A stretch of DNA of 8,496 nt from an uncultured Chthoniobacterales bacterium (GTDB taxonomy: Bacteria; Verrucomicrobiota; Verrucomicrobiia; Chthoniobacterales; UBA10450). The translations under genes were made by a program, and so were the position numbers. How positions within the stretch are numbered: position 1 is the stretch's first letter; each line of letters begins with the position of its first letter. The notes beneath the pieces are model-generated. The model saw only the letters and a list, made by a program, of their open reading frames with translations, was not told where the DNA came from and did no database searches. Below, one piece after another: positions 1 to 6,507 of this stretch. The DNA lies in assembly GCA_955652255.1 (NCBI GenBank), contig CATPAW010000058.1, positions 1 through 8,496 on the forward strand, in the 5' to 3' direction.

Positions 1-196
1 GACCAAATCGATCACCCCGATCGAAGTCGCCGGCGCGCGAACGTTGAAAGCGGGAGGCGGAGTTTAGCGTGGGAGCACGCTGCATCGGCATCCGCGCTGT
101 CGAAGCACGGTGCCCTCTCATCTGCGCCGTCGCAGTCGAGATCGCGAAAACGCACGGCACCACGCAACTAAGGAGAATCAATTTTTTCCAGTTCAT
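1..196 (-). CDS. Small secreted basic protein of unknown function (5' part, runs off left edge)
   Basis: Reading the minus strand from an ATG at 196-194 gives an open frame of 65 codons that is still open at the window edge, so only the N-terminus is visible. The first 25 residues form a textbook Sec signal peptide: MNWKK as the positive n-region, LILLSCVVPCVFAIS as the hydrophobic core, and TATA-Q as the likely cleavage site (after about A24). The visible mature part (residues 25-65) is rich in Arg and Ser and low in hydrophobic residues, with a D/R/G/F-rich stretch near the edge. This suggests a soluble, basic, possibly disordered exported protein. No family is recognised. No strong Shine-Dalgarno is seen; only a weak TAAAG lies just upstream. 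The gene is divergent from the next one at 335. The signal peptide is what argues for a real gene, because a random antisense frame would rarely produce one directly after an ATG. Confidence 0.6.
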   Translation of the reverse strand, partial: MNWKKLILLSCVVPCVFAISTATAQMRGHRASTARMPMQRAPTLNSASRFQRSRAGDFDRGDRFG

Positions 197-203
197 AACT
201 TTA

Positions 204-227
204 CGGGTTTGTAACAATTAAAACCCG
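204..227. promoter_or_regulatory. Perfect inverted repeat in divergent intergenic region
   Basis: CGGGTTT (204-210) and AAACCCG (221-227) form a perfect 7-bp inverted repeat around a 10-nt AT-rich spacer. It lies in the 138-bp space between two genes transcribed away from each other (starts at 196 minus and 335 plus). No T-run follows on either strand, so it does not look like a terminator. A shared operator, or a hairpin in the short leader of the minus-strand gene, would fit. The rest of 197-334 holds an AT-rich patch and no convincing paired -35/-10 boxes. Confidence 0.3.
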
Positions 228-334
228 CCGGGATTCGAAAGTTGCATTTTTTACGCTGCGCAAGAGAAAAATTTGCTCCATTTCCCGCTCGCCGGCGTGG
301 GCCCATCCCGAGTATCATTCACTTTTCGAGAAAC

Positions 335-1621
335 ATGAACCGCCACGCGATTTTCACCTTGATCATGTCGATCTTGCTCGCGCAGCGGGCGATGCTGGCC
401 GGGCCGCCGGAACGCAGTGTAAGTCCGTCGCGACAATTCATCGTTTATGGCGCCGATGCGAAATTGCGTGGCGCAGTTTCCGATTTGGCCGAAGCGACAA
501 AGGCCAACCTCCTCGTGCTTCTCCAAAAACCGGACGGATGGAAAACCCCCATCGTCGTCAATTTGCAACTAGCGCAGGCGAACTTGCCGGAGCTACCGCC
601 GGCCGCATTGCATTTCAGCCAGACCGGATTTGGCCTGAAACTGCAGCTGGATCTGACCATCGCATCAACGTTCGATGCCTCATTGGTCGAGCGTGAACTG
701 CTGCGCGCAATTTTACTGGAAATGATTTATCGCAAACAGCCGGACGTCGCTCCCGGTACGGCCTACGTGGGGCCGCCGGAGTGGTTGCTCGACGGGGTGC
801 TGGCGCTCGCGCCTGGCCGGGACCGCGCGCCGCTCGTTGAAGCCGTTCTTCTGTCCGACAAAATCGTGCCGCTGGAAGAATTTCTGCGGCAGCGCCCGGC
901 CTTGCTCGATTCGCCGGCGCGCCTGCTTTATCGCGCCCACTCGTTCGCGCTCGTGCAGTTGATTGTCGATGCAGCCGATGGGCGTTCGAGGCTGGCGCGC
1001 TACATCGACAATCTGTCGCGCGCCTCCAACGAACCGTTCGCCGATTTGAAGGCGCAGTTTCCAATATTGGGCGACGATGCAGAGAAAACCTGGCGATCAA
1101 GTGTGGCGGAACTGAACGCTGCGCAGAATTATCAATTACTCACCTTCATTGAAACCGAGCGCCGTCTTGACGAACTATTGCGCGTTAAAATCTCGGAAGT
1201 CGGGCCGTCAACCAGCGCACCCCAGCTCGAAGATCTTTGGCAGCGAAAGATTTCGCCCGCCGAGCGTTCGGCGGTCGTTCAATTGAACCAGAAGCTGCTG
1301 TTGCTCGCCGCGCGGGCGAATCCGGTTATGCGGCCGATTGTGCGGGAATATCAGCAAATCGCAGAGGTCGTCGCGGCCGGCAAGCGCAAGGGATTGGCTA
1401 AGCGTTTTGCGCGCTTAAAAAAAACCCGCGCCGAGATTGTCGCGCGAATGAACGATGTGGACGATTACATGAACTGGTTTGAGGCTACGCAATCGAAGAC
1501 CATAAGCGGCGTGTTCGTCGATTATTTGAAAGCGGCGGGCGAGCCGCAAATGCCGGCGCCGCGACGGCGGGATGCGCTTTCGGTATATCTCGATGCGATC
1601 GAGGAGCAGTTTCAAAACTGA
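335..1621 (+). CDS. Exported protein resembling a degenerate peptidase-MA-like (gluzincin) domain
   Basis: This is a 428-aa protein with an N-terminal signal peptide: MNRH, then a hydrophobic core at about residues 5-16, with cleavage near A22/G23. The frame is open back to a TTG at 242, but that start would bury the signal peptide behind 31 residues, so ATG 335 is chosen; its Shine-Dalgarno is weak (GAG). Residues about 100-260 follow the layout of peptidase-MA-like metalloproteases: a helix ELLRAILLEMIYR (121-133), a PPEWLLDGV motif (147-155) where active relatives have P-x-W-L-x-E-G, a 'VPLEEFL' segment (178-184), an aromatic/Ala-rich helix (199-213), and a closing segment with W253. The zinc-binding HExxH is replaced by L128-E129-M-I-Y132, so zinc peptidase activity is unlikely. 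Residues about 265-428 are mostly helical and charged, with no recognised domain. The family link is inferred from motif order only; it could also be an unrelated exported helical protein. A hairpin follows the stop. Confidence 0.8.
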   Translation: MNRHAIFTLIMSILLAQRAMLAGPPERSVSPSRQFIVYGADAKLRGAVSDLAEATKANLLVLLQKPDGWKTPIVVNLQLAQANLPELPPAALHFSQTGFGLKLQLDLTIASTFDASLVERELLRAILLEMIYRKQPDVAPGTAYVGPPEWLLDGVLALAPGRDRAPLVEAVLLSDKIVPLEEFLRQRPALLDSPARLLYRAHSFALVQLIVDAADGRSRLARYIDNLSRASNEPFADLKAQFPILGDDAEKTWRSSVAELNAAQNYQLLTFIETERRLDELLRVKISEVGPSTSAPQLEDLWQRKISPAERSAVVQLNQKLLLLAARANPVMRPIVREYQQIAEVVAAGKRKGLAKRFARLKKTRAEIVARMNDVDDYMNWFEATQSKTISGVFVDYLKAAGEPQMPAPRRRDALSVYLDAIEEQFQN

Positions 1622-1637
1622 CAGCGGCTTGAATTGA

Positions 1638-1656
1638 AAGATCGATTGTCGATCTT
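1638..1656 (+). terminator. Hairpin after the exported protein gene (possible weak terminator)
   Basis: AAGATCGA (1638-1645) and TCGATCTT (1649-1656) form a perfect 8-bp stem with a 3-nt loop, starting 17 nt after the stop at 1621. No T-tract follows, so it is not a classical intrinsic terminator. Its position between the end of one gene and the apparent promoter of the next fits a transcript 3' end or processing site. Confidence 0.35.
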
Positions 1657-1664
1657 GCGGATAG

Positions 1665-1693
1665 TTGCTCGCGCGAAGCTTGCTGTTTATCAT
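1665..1693 (+). promoter_or_regulatory. Possible sigma-70-like promoter for the Minf_1886/M16/DUF1844 operon
   Basis: TTGCTC (1665-1670) and TATCAT (1688-1693) are separated by 17 bp. The -10 box matches TATAAT at 5 of 6 positions and the -35 matches TTGACA at 3 of 6. A transcript starting near 1700 would have a leader of about 20 nt before the ATG at 1720, which lacks a clear Shine-Dalgarno. The call is by eye and such matches also occur by chance. Confidence 0.25.
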
Positions 1694-1719
1694 ACGCGGC
1701 GCGCTACTGTTTACCCAAG

Positions 1720-2154
1720 ATGCAAAAGATAGGATTTGCCGAAGCTCTCGATTCGATCGTGGTGAGCGACCCGCGCTATCAGCGTGAGGCGTATGTCTTT
1801 TTGCGCGACGCGCTCGATTTCACGACGAAACAACAGAAGAAAATCAAAGGCGCGACGGTGCGTCATGTGGCCGGGCCGGAATTGCTCGATGGCGTTCGGC
1901 AATACGCCCTCAAAGAGTTTGGGCCGATGGTAATTACAGTGTTTGACTCGTGGGGGATCTATTCCTGTGAAGACATCGGCCACATGGTTTTCAACCTGAT
2001 CGGCGCCGGCATTTTCGGGAAGACGGAGGAAGATTCGATGGAGGACTTCAAGAGCGTTTATGATTTTGAAGAGGTCTTTGTGAAACCGTTCGCGCCCGCG
2101 AAGCTCATTGCCGTAAAGCCGCCGCCGGGTCTGCCCGCGCCAAAATCGTTATGA
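1720..2154 (+). CDS. Minf_1886 family protein
   Basis: This 144-aa cytoplasmic protein has no signal peptide or membrane segment. It is recognised by the family's characteristic blocks: DPRYQREAYVFLRDALD (residues 17-33), HVAGPELLDGVRQYALKEFG (49-68), a VFDSWGIYSCEDIGHMVFNLI block (74-94), and a closing D105-S-M-E-D-F ... YDFEEVF (to 120). This pattern is found mainly in Verrucomicrobiota, Planctomycetota and relatives. No biochemical function is known to me; a conserved acidic C-terminal half and a WGI-x-x-C-E-D core are the most striking features. The last ~20 residues are Pro/Lys-rich and look like a flexible tail. Its stop codon overlaps the start of the following M16 peptidase gene in an ATGA, so the two are probably translationally coupled. 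The length is close to what I expect for the family. Confidence 0.9.
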   Translation: MQKIGFAEALDSIVVSDPRYQREAYVFLRDALDFTTKQQKKIKGATVRHVAGPELLDGVRQYALKEFGPMVITVFDSWGIYSCEDIGHMVFNLIGAGIFGKTEEDSMEDFKSVYDFEEVFVKPFAPAKLIAVKPPPGLPAPKSL

Positions 2155-4793
2155 GGCGATTCGCGCCACCTCTGGCGTTTATCGTCGCAATTATGTTTAG
2201 CACTTCCAATTCGAAAGCCGCGTCCAGCGAGGATGCGGGAGTCATTACATTTCCACCGAGCTCCGCGAAAAAATGGGTCCTGCCGGACGGCCTCACCGTG
2301 ATCGTGCAGGAAGATCACAGCGCCCCGGTGGCGAGCGTGCAGGCTTGGTGTGCCACGGGCAGCATCGACGAGGACGAGCGTATCGGCGCGGGCCTGTCGC
2401 ACATTCTCGAACACATGCTCTTCAAGGGAACGAAGACGCGAACGACCAATGCGATCGCGCAAAAAATTCAGGATGTGGGCGGTTATATCAACGCCTACAC
2501 GTCATTCGATCGCACCGTTTTCTGGATCGACGTTCCGAAAGATGGCGTTGCCGCGGCGTTGGACGTTCTGTCTGACGCGATGATGAATTCAACTCTTCCG
2601 CCCGAGGAGTATTTGAAAGAGCAGGAGGTGATTCGCCGTGAGTTCGCGATGAATCTCGACGATCCCGACCGAATGACCGGTCTGCTTCTCTTCGCCACAG
2701 CCTACCAGAAACATCCCTATCGGCTGCCAGTCATCGGGCAGATGGAAATTTATAACCAGCTTACTCAGGAGCAGGTGATGCTGTATTACAAGACGCGTTA
2801 CGTTCCAAACAATCTCACCTTCATCGTGGCGGGAGATGTCGATCCAGAAAAGGTGCATCAGCAGCTGGCTGATTTTTTCAAAGCCTATCCCGAAAAGTCG
2901 CTCAAACCGGTTTTCATTCCTGAGGAGCCGCCGCAGCTCGGCCGGCGCGAAGTGCACAATGAATTTGCCACGGAGCTGACGCGGCTTTCGCTAGCCTGGC
3001 ACATTCCGGAAATCACGCATCCGGATGTTCCCGCGCTCGATCTGCTGTCGACGATTTTGGGCGATGGGCGCAGCTCGCGTCTGTATCGGCGCGTGCGTGA
3101 AGAAGCTGGGCTGGCCTTTGCCGTTTCAGCTTTCTCCTACACGCCGGGCGATCCGGGATTGCTCGGCGTCGATGCCACGGTCGATCCCAAAAAACGCGAG
3201 CCCGCCCAGCGATTGATTTTGCAGATCATCGGTGACGTGAAGCAAGCCGGCGCCACAGCGGACGAGCTGATGAAGGCAAAGAAAATTTCGCTCAGTCACC
3301 ATCTTGATGCGCTGGCAACGATGCGCGGCCAAGCCTCCGATATCGGAGGGAATTGGCTGCTCACGCGAAATCTGAATTTCAGTCGCGACTACCTCGCCGC
3401 CGTCCAAAAAGTGACGCTCGATGATATTCGACGGGTTGCGGGCAAGTATCTCGTCGATGCAAATCTCACGGTTGTTTCACTCAATCCAAAAGGCTCATTA
3501 CTCGCGAAAGGGGAGGCGGCCCAGCCCATCACTGCCGGTGAAGTCCAAAAGTTCGAACTTTCCAACGGCTTGCGAATTCTTGTGCGCGAAGACGCGCGCC
3601 TCCCGCTGGTCTCGATGACCGCCGTGTTCCGAAGCGGACTGCTCGCTGAAACGCTGCAAAGCAACGGCATCACGCGATTGATGGCCAAAGCGTTGCTTAA
3701 AGGCACAAAAACGCGGACGGCGGAGCAGATCGCGAATCAGATCGAAGCTGTCGGCGGTTCGATTGGCAGTGACGCAGGCAATAACAGTTGCAGCGTTTCG
3801 GTCCATGTCACCAAGCCTGATTTGAAACTGGGCATTGATCTGCTTTCGGACGTACTGCTGAACGCGACCATGCCGGAACAAGCGGTGGCGCGCGAAAAAG
3901 AAGTCCAGCTGGCCGGCCTCAAAGAGGAGGACGAGCAGCCTGCGACAGTCGCCCGCAATATTTTGCGAGCCGCGCTCTTCGGCGAGCATCCCTATGCACT
4001 GCGCGCGAACGGCTCGCCCGATTCCGTGCCGCGTTTGACTCAAAAAAATCTGCTCGATTTTCGCGATCGTTATCTGGTGGCCAAAAACGGCGTCATTTCT
4101 GTTTTCGGAGACGTTAAAGCCGCGGAAGTGAAGCAAGTTTTAGAGCAAACGCTACGCACAATGAAGCCCGGCGAACTTGCGTTGACGGACGCGCCTGCGG
4201 CAGCGCCCCTGCGCCAAATGACAAATGTCGAGAGCCAAAAGGAGAAAGCGCAAGGTGTGATCATGGTCGGCTACCGTGGCGTCGACGTTTTCAGCAAAGA
4301 TCGGCATGCGCTGGAGTTGATCGATGAAGCGAGCAGCGATCTCGGCTCGCGCTTTTTCATTCGCATTCGCGAACAGATGGGCCTGGCGTATTATGTCGGC
4401 GCGAGTCAGATGCCGGGACTTGTGCCCGGCATTTTTACCTTTTATCTCGGGACTGATCCGCAAAAGATCGAGCCGGTAAAAACAGCGCTGCTGGACGAAA
4501 TCCGGAAACTGGCGAGCGATGGCCTGACGAGTGAAGAGCTGATGCGCGCGAAAAAGAAATTGATCGGCCAACAGCAGATTGCCAATCAAAGCAACGATTC
4601 CTTCGGTTACCAGTGCGCCTTGGATGAGCTTTACGGCCTCGGCTTCAACTATTACAAATCGCTCGAACACGACGTCGAAGCGGTGACGCTTGATGAGATC
4701 AAGCGCGTGGCTGGAAAATATTTTCGCGAGCAACCGTATGTTTTAGCAACGGTGCGACCGCCGGAGCCCGCCGCTCCTGCGAAGAAGAATTGA
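2151..4793 (+). CDS. Periplasmic M16 (insulinase-like) zinc peptidase, fused active and inactive halves
   Basis: The 880-aa protein starts with a signal peptide (MRR, hydrophobic residues about 5-17, likely cleavage after SKA at 23), so it is predicted to be exported. The first half (about 45-440) is an active M16 unit: HxxEH is H84-I-L-E87-H88 and the distal zinc ligand E164 lies 75 residues later, as the family requires. The second half (about 465-870) repeats the same fold at an offset of 425 residues; KGTKTRT occurs at 92-98 and again at 517-523. Every zinc-site residue there is lost: R509, A512, K513 and G589 replace H84, E87, H88 and E164. The second half keeps a SRFFIRIREQMGLAYYVGA block (733-751), related to the SSRLYRRVREEAGLAF block of the first half (308-323). 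Such pairs form a clam-shell chamber that degrades short or unfolded peptides, as in PqqL-like proteins and two-subunit M16B enzymes. The specific substrate is unknown. The start overlaps the previous stop (ATGA) and no separate Shine-Dalgarno is visible. The C-terminus is a Pro/Ala/Lys tail. Confidence 0.93.
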   Translation: MRRFAPPLAFIVAIMFSTSNSKAASSEDAGVITFPPSSAKKWVLPDGLTVIVQEDHSAPVASVQAWCATGSIDEDERIGAGLSHILEHMLFKGTKTRTTNAIAQKIQDVGGYINAYTSFDRTVFWIDVPKDGVAAALDVLSDAMMNSTLPPEEYLKEQEVIRREFAMNLDDPDRMTGLLLFATAYQKHPYRLPVIGQMEIYNQLTQEQVMLYYKTRYVPNNLTFIVAGDVDPEKVHQQLADFFKAYPEKSLKPVFIPEEPPQLGRREVHNEFATELTRLSLAWHIPEITHPDVPALDLLSTILGDGRSSRLYRRVREEAGLAFAVSAFSYTPGDPGLLGVDATVDPKKREPAQRLILQIIGDVKQAGATADELMKAKKISLSHHLDALATMRGQASDIGGNWLLTRNLNFSRDYLAAVQKVTLDDIRRVAGKYLVDANLTVVSLNPKGSLLAKGEAAQPITAGEVQKFELSNGLRILVREDARLPLVSMTAVFRSGLLAETLQSNGITRLMAKALLKGTKTRTAEQIANQIEAVGGSIGSDAGNNSCSVSVHVTKPDLKLGIDLLSDVLLNATMPEQAVAREKEVQLAGLKEEDEQPATVARNILRAALFGEHPYALRANGSPDSVPRLTQKNLLDFRDRYLVAKNGVISVFGDVKAAEVKQVLEQTLRTMKPGELALTDAPAAAPLRQMTNVESQKEKAQGVIMVGYRGVDVFSKDRHALELIDEASSDLGSRFFIRIREQMGLAYYVGASQMPGLVPGIFTFYLGTDPQKIEPVKTALLDEIRKLASDGLTSEELMRAKKKLIGQQQIANQSNDSFGYQCALDELYGLGFNYYKSLEHDVEAVTLDEIKRVAGKYFREQPYVLATVRPPEPAAPAKKN

Positions 4794-4796
4794 GCC

Positions 4797-5234
4797 ATGG
4801 CTGAAGTCCAAACCAGCACCCAAAGCGGCGAGCTTTCCCAGCGCTTCATCGAGTTTGTCATGATGCACGCCCAGAATGCCGCGCTCTTTCTTGGGCAGAT
4901 CCCAAATCCCAAGACCGGCGAAGGTGAAGTGAACCTGGAGCTGGCAAAAATGTTCATCGATCAGCTCGCGATGATTCAGGAAAAAACGCGCGGAAACCTG
5001 ACCAGCGAAGAAGCGACTGTGCTGCGCAACGCTCTCTCAAATTTACAGATGGTATATGTCGATGTTGCCCAGAAAGCGCCCAAAGGCGCGCAACCAGCTG
5101 CGCCGCAGAAGGAGACTGCGCCTGAACCACAAGCCGCGCCGGAAAGATCGACGCCTACTCCCCAGCAAAAGCCGCCAATTACTTCGACCGAATCCGAGTC
5201 GAAGAAAAAATTCACGAAAAGTTACGGACCGTAA
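4797..5234 (+). CDS. DUF1844 domain-containing protein
   Basis: This 145-aa protein begins 3 bp after the M16 stop, with only a weak purine-rich stretch (GAAGAAGAA) upstream, so it is the third gene of the operon. Residues about 12-92 match DUF1844: LSQRFIEFVMMHAQNAALFLG (13-33), a short loop with P36-x-P-K-T-G-E-G, then NLELAKMFIDQLAMIQEKT (46-64) and a second helical stretch LTSEEATVLRNALSNLQMVYVDV (68-90). The domain is small, all-helical and of unknown function. Residues 93-145 are a low-complexity tail of Pro, Ala, Gln, Glu and Ser ending in a Lys-rich KKKFTKSYGP, probably disordered. No signal peptide is present, although the moderately hydrophobic first helix could touch a membrane. 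The partnership with an exported peptidase is therefore across compartments and its meaning is open. Confidence 0.88.
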   Translation: MAEVQTSTQSGELSQRFIEFVMMHAQNAALFLGQIPNPKTGEGEVNLELAKMFIDQLAMIQEKTRGNLTSEEATVLRNALSNLQMVYVDVAQKAPKGAQPAAPQKETAPEPQAAPERSTPTPQQKPPITSTESESKKKFTKSYGP

Positions 5235-5245
5235 AACTCTCTGAT

Positions 5246-5355
5246 TGTCATCCCGAGCGAATGCGAGGGACCTCTCAAAAGCTCCTTACATATCCCGTGA
5301 CCGAAGCGTGATCCAAGCTTGGAATGTGAGATCCTTCACCCCGTTCAGGATGACA
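5246..5355. repeat. Imperfect inverted-repeat element (dispersed intergenic repeat type)
   Basis: The left end TGTCATCC (5246-5253) is the exact reverse complement of the right end GGATGACA (5348-5355). The pairing continues imperfectly inward: GAGCG near 5255-5259 against CGTTC at 5342-5346, and a GGGACCTC stretch near 5267-5274 against GAGATCC at 5328-5334. The middle holds the 10-bp palindrome CCAAGCTTGG (5313-5322). The wording 'gtcatcccgagcg...cgaggga' with 'gagatccttc...tcaggatgac' is of a kind I associate with repeats scattered through soil-bacterial genomes. The element fills almost the whole space between the DUF1844 stop (5234) and the topoisomerase start (5358). It could be a non-autonomous mobile repeat, a terminator for the upstream operon, or both. 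Copy number cannot be seen here. Confidence 0.7.
5347..5350 (+). promoter_or_regulatory. Ribosome binding site of topoisomerase IB, inside the repeat's right arm
   Basis: AGGA at 5347-5350 lies 7 nt before the GTG at 5358, which is ideal spacing. It is part of the TCAGGATGACA end of the repeat, and it decides the start against the TTG at 5319, which has no such site and lies within the repeat. Confidence 0.65.
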
Positions 5356-5357
5356 AC

Positions 5358-6440
5358 GTGAAGAAGACTATCGGTCTCAAGCTCGTCACCGAAGCGGCGG
5401 AAGCGGCTGAGGAAGCGGGTTTGCGTTATGTGAGCGAGGATCAGTCCGGTTACTCACGAAAAGTCAAAGGCGACGACTTCGAATATTTCGATACCGAGGG
5501 AAAGCTGGTTCGTGATGAGCAGCGATTGCTGCGCATCGCACGCCTCGCCATTCCGCCGGCGTGGACAGATGTTTGGATTTGTCCCTCAGCAAACGGTCAC
5601 ATTCAAGCAACGGGTCGCGATGCGCGTGGCCGCAAACAATATTGCTATCACGATCGCTGGCGTGAAGTGCGCGACGAAAACAAGTACGACCGGATATTGA
5701 TGTTCGCCGAGGCTTTGCCGAAAATTCGCAAACGCGTGGGGAAGGACCTCGGTTTACCGGGTCTTCCGCGGAACAAAATTTTGGCAACGGTGGTGCAGTT
5801 GCTTGAGCGAACTTTCATCCGCGTCGGCAACCAGGAATACGCGCGCGAAAACAAATCGTTCGGTCTAACGACCATGCAGGATCGACATGTGGATGTGAAA
5901 GGCTCGAAATTGCGTTTCCGTTTCCGCGGCAAAAGCGGACGAATGCACGATGTGGACGTGAGCGACCGGCGCATCGCCAAGACCATCTTGAAGCTGCAGG
6001 ACTTGCCTGGGCAGGATCTTTTTCAATATGTCGATGAGGGCGGCGAAGTGTGCGACCTCACTTCGCAGGATGTGAACGAATACTTGCGCGAGATTACGGG
6101 CGAAGATTTCACCGCCAAAGACTTTCGCACCTGGGCGGGAACGGTGCTTGGCGGCATCGCGCTCAATGCGATCGGCGCTTTTGAAACGAAGACACAGGCG
6201 AAGGCGAACATCAAAGACGCGATCAGCGCGGTGGCGAAGATTCTTGGCAATACTCCGGCGATTTGCCGGAAGTGTTACGTGCACCCCGCCGTCCTTGAAA
6301 CCTATCTCGATGGGAACTCAATCGAAGGTTTGAAGCAGAAAACCGAAGAAGCACTCGAAAAAGAAGATGTCGATCTTCGCGCCGATGAAGCCGCGATTTT
6401 GAAATTTCTCCAAGCGCGGTTGGCGAAGAAGGCTTCCTAG
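5358..6440 (+). CDS. DNA topoisomerase IB (poxvirus/eukaryotic type)
   Basis: This 360-aa enzyme relaxes positive and negative supercoils by nicking one strand through a 3'-phosphotyrosine, without ATP or metal. Counted from GTG 5358, all five catalytic positions are present: R155 (in TFIRVGNQEY), K192 (in FRGKSG), R257 (in KDFRTWAG), N298 (in ILGNTP) and the nucleophile Y307 (in CRKCYVHP). The N298-Y307 spacing of 9 equals that in the Deinococcus radiodurans enzyme. The N-terminal DNA-clamp domain (about 20-105) contains LRIARLAIPPAWTDVWICP and ATGRDARGRKQYCYHDRWR. The length fits bacterial members (about 340-380 aa). The frame is open back to a TTG at 5319, but those 13 extra codons are a translation of the repeat element, so GTG is preferred. 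The gene stands alone, converging on the mla operon. Bacterial topoisomerase IB genes are patchily distributed and often thought to be acquired; base use here resembles the neighbours. Confidence 0.93.
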   Translation: MKKTIGLKLVTEAAEAAEEAGLRYVSEDQSGYSRKVKGDDFEYFDTEGKLVRDEQRLLRIARLAIPPAWTDVWICPSANGHIQATGRDARGRKQYCYHDRWREVRDENKYDRILMFAEALPKIRKRVGKDLGLPGLPRNKILATVVQLLERTFIRVGNQEYARENKSFGLTTMQDRHVDVKGSKLRFRFRGKSGRMHDVDVSDRRIAKTILKLQDLPGQDLFQYVDEGGEVCDLTSQDVNEYLREITGEDFTAKDFRTWAGTVLGGIALNAIGAFETKTQAKANIKDAISAVAKILGNTPAICRKCYVHPAVLETYLDGNSIEGLKQKTEEALEKEDVDLRADEAAILKFLQARLAKKAS

Positions 6441-6446
6441 ACTTCC

Positions 6447-6496
6447 TGTAGGGACGCTGTCAGCGCCCGATTAGGATGCAGACTGCTTCCCCTACA
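6447..6496. repeat. Short palindromic repeat between convergent genes (REP-like, possible bidirectional terminator)
   Basis: TGTAGGG (6447-6453) and CCCTACA (6490-6496) are perfect reverse complements that bound a 50-bp unit. Inside lies a second small palindrome, CGCTG-T-CAGCG (6455-6465). The unit sits between the topoisomerase stop (6440) and the mlaD stop (6510), two convergent genes. This is a typical place for REP-like elements or a transcription end shared by both strands. There is no T-run for a classical terminator. Confidence 0.5.
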
Positions 6497-6507
6497 ACGG
6501 GTTATGT

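Noticed and set aside
1..171. Plus-strand open frames at the left edge (stops at 65-67 and 169-171) as the 3' end of an upstream gene
   Set aside because: Both give short peptides without recognisable features, and they overlap the minus-strand frame that has a convincing signal peptide.
242..334. N-terminal extension of the exported 428-aa protein from the TTG at 242
   Set aside because: It would place a clear signal peptide 31 residues inside the protein and has no good Shine-Dalgarno; ATG 335 gives a normal signal peptide.
615..1100. 161-codon open frame on the plus strand inside the 335-1621 gene
   Set aside because: It is a frame-shifted shadow with an Arg/Ala/Pro-rich composition typical of out-of-frame GC-rich DNA and has no domain.
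3498..4136. 212-codon minus-strand open frame inside the M16 gene
   Set aside because: It is antisense to a well-conserved M16 coding region, shows no recognisable family, and has no operon context; it is a codon-bias shadow.
4152..4733. 193-codon minus-strand open frame inside the M16 gene
   Set aside because: Same reason: it lies opposite the conserved second M16 half and shows no motif of its own.
5319..5357. TTG start for topoisomerase IB at 5319
   Set aside because: The added 13 codons are the translated right arm of a repeat element, and a well-spaced AGGA precedes the GTG at 5358.
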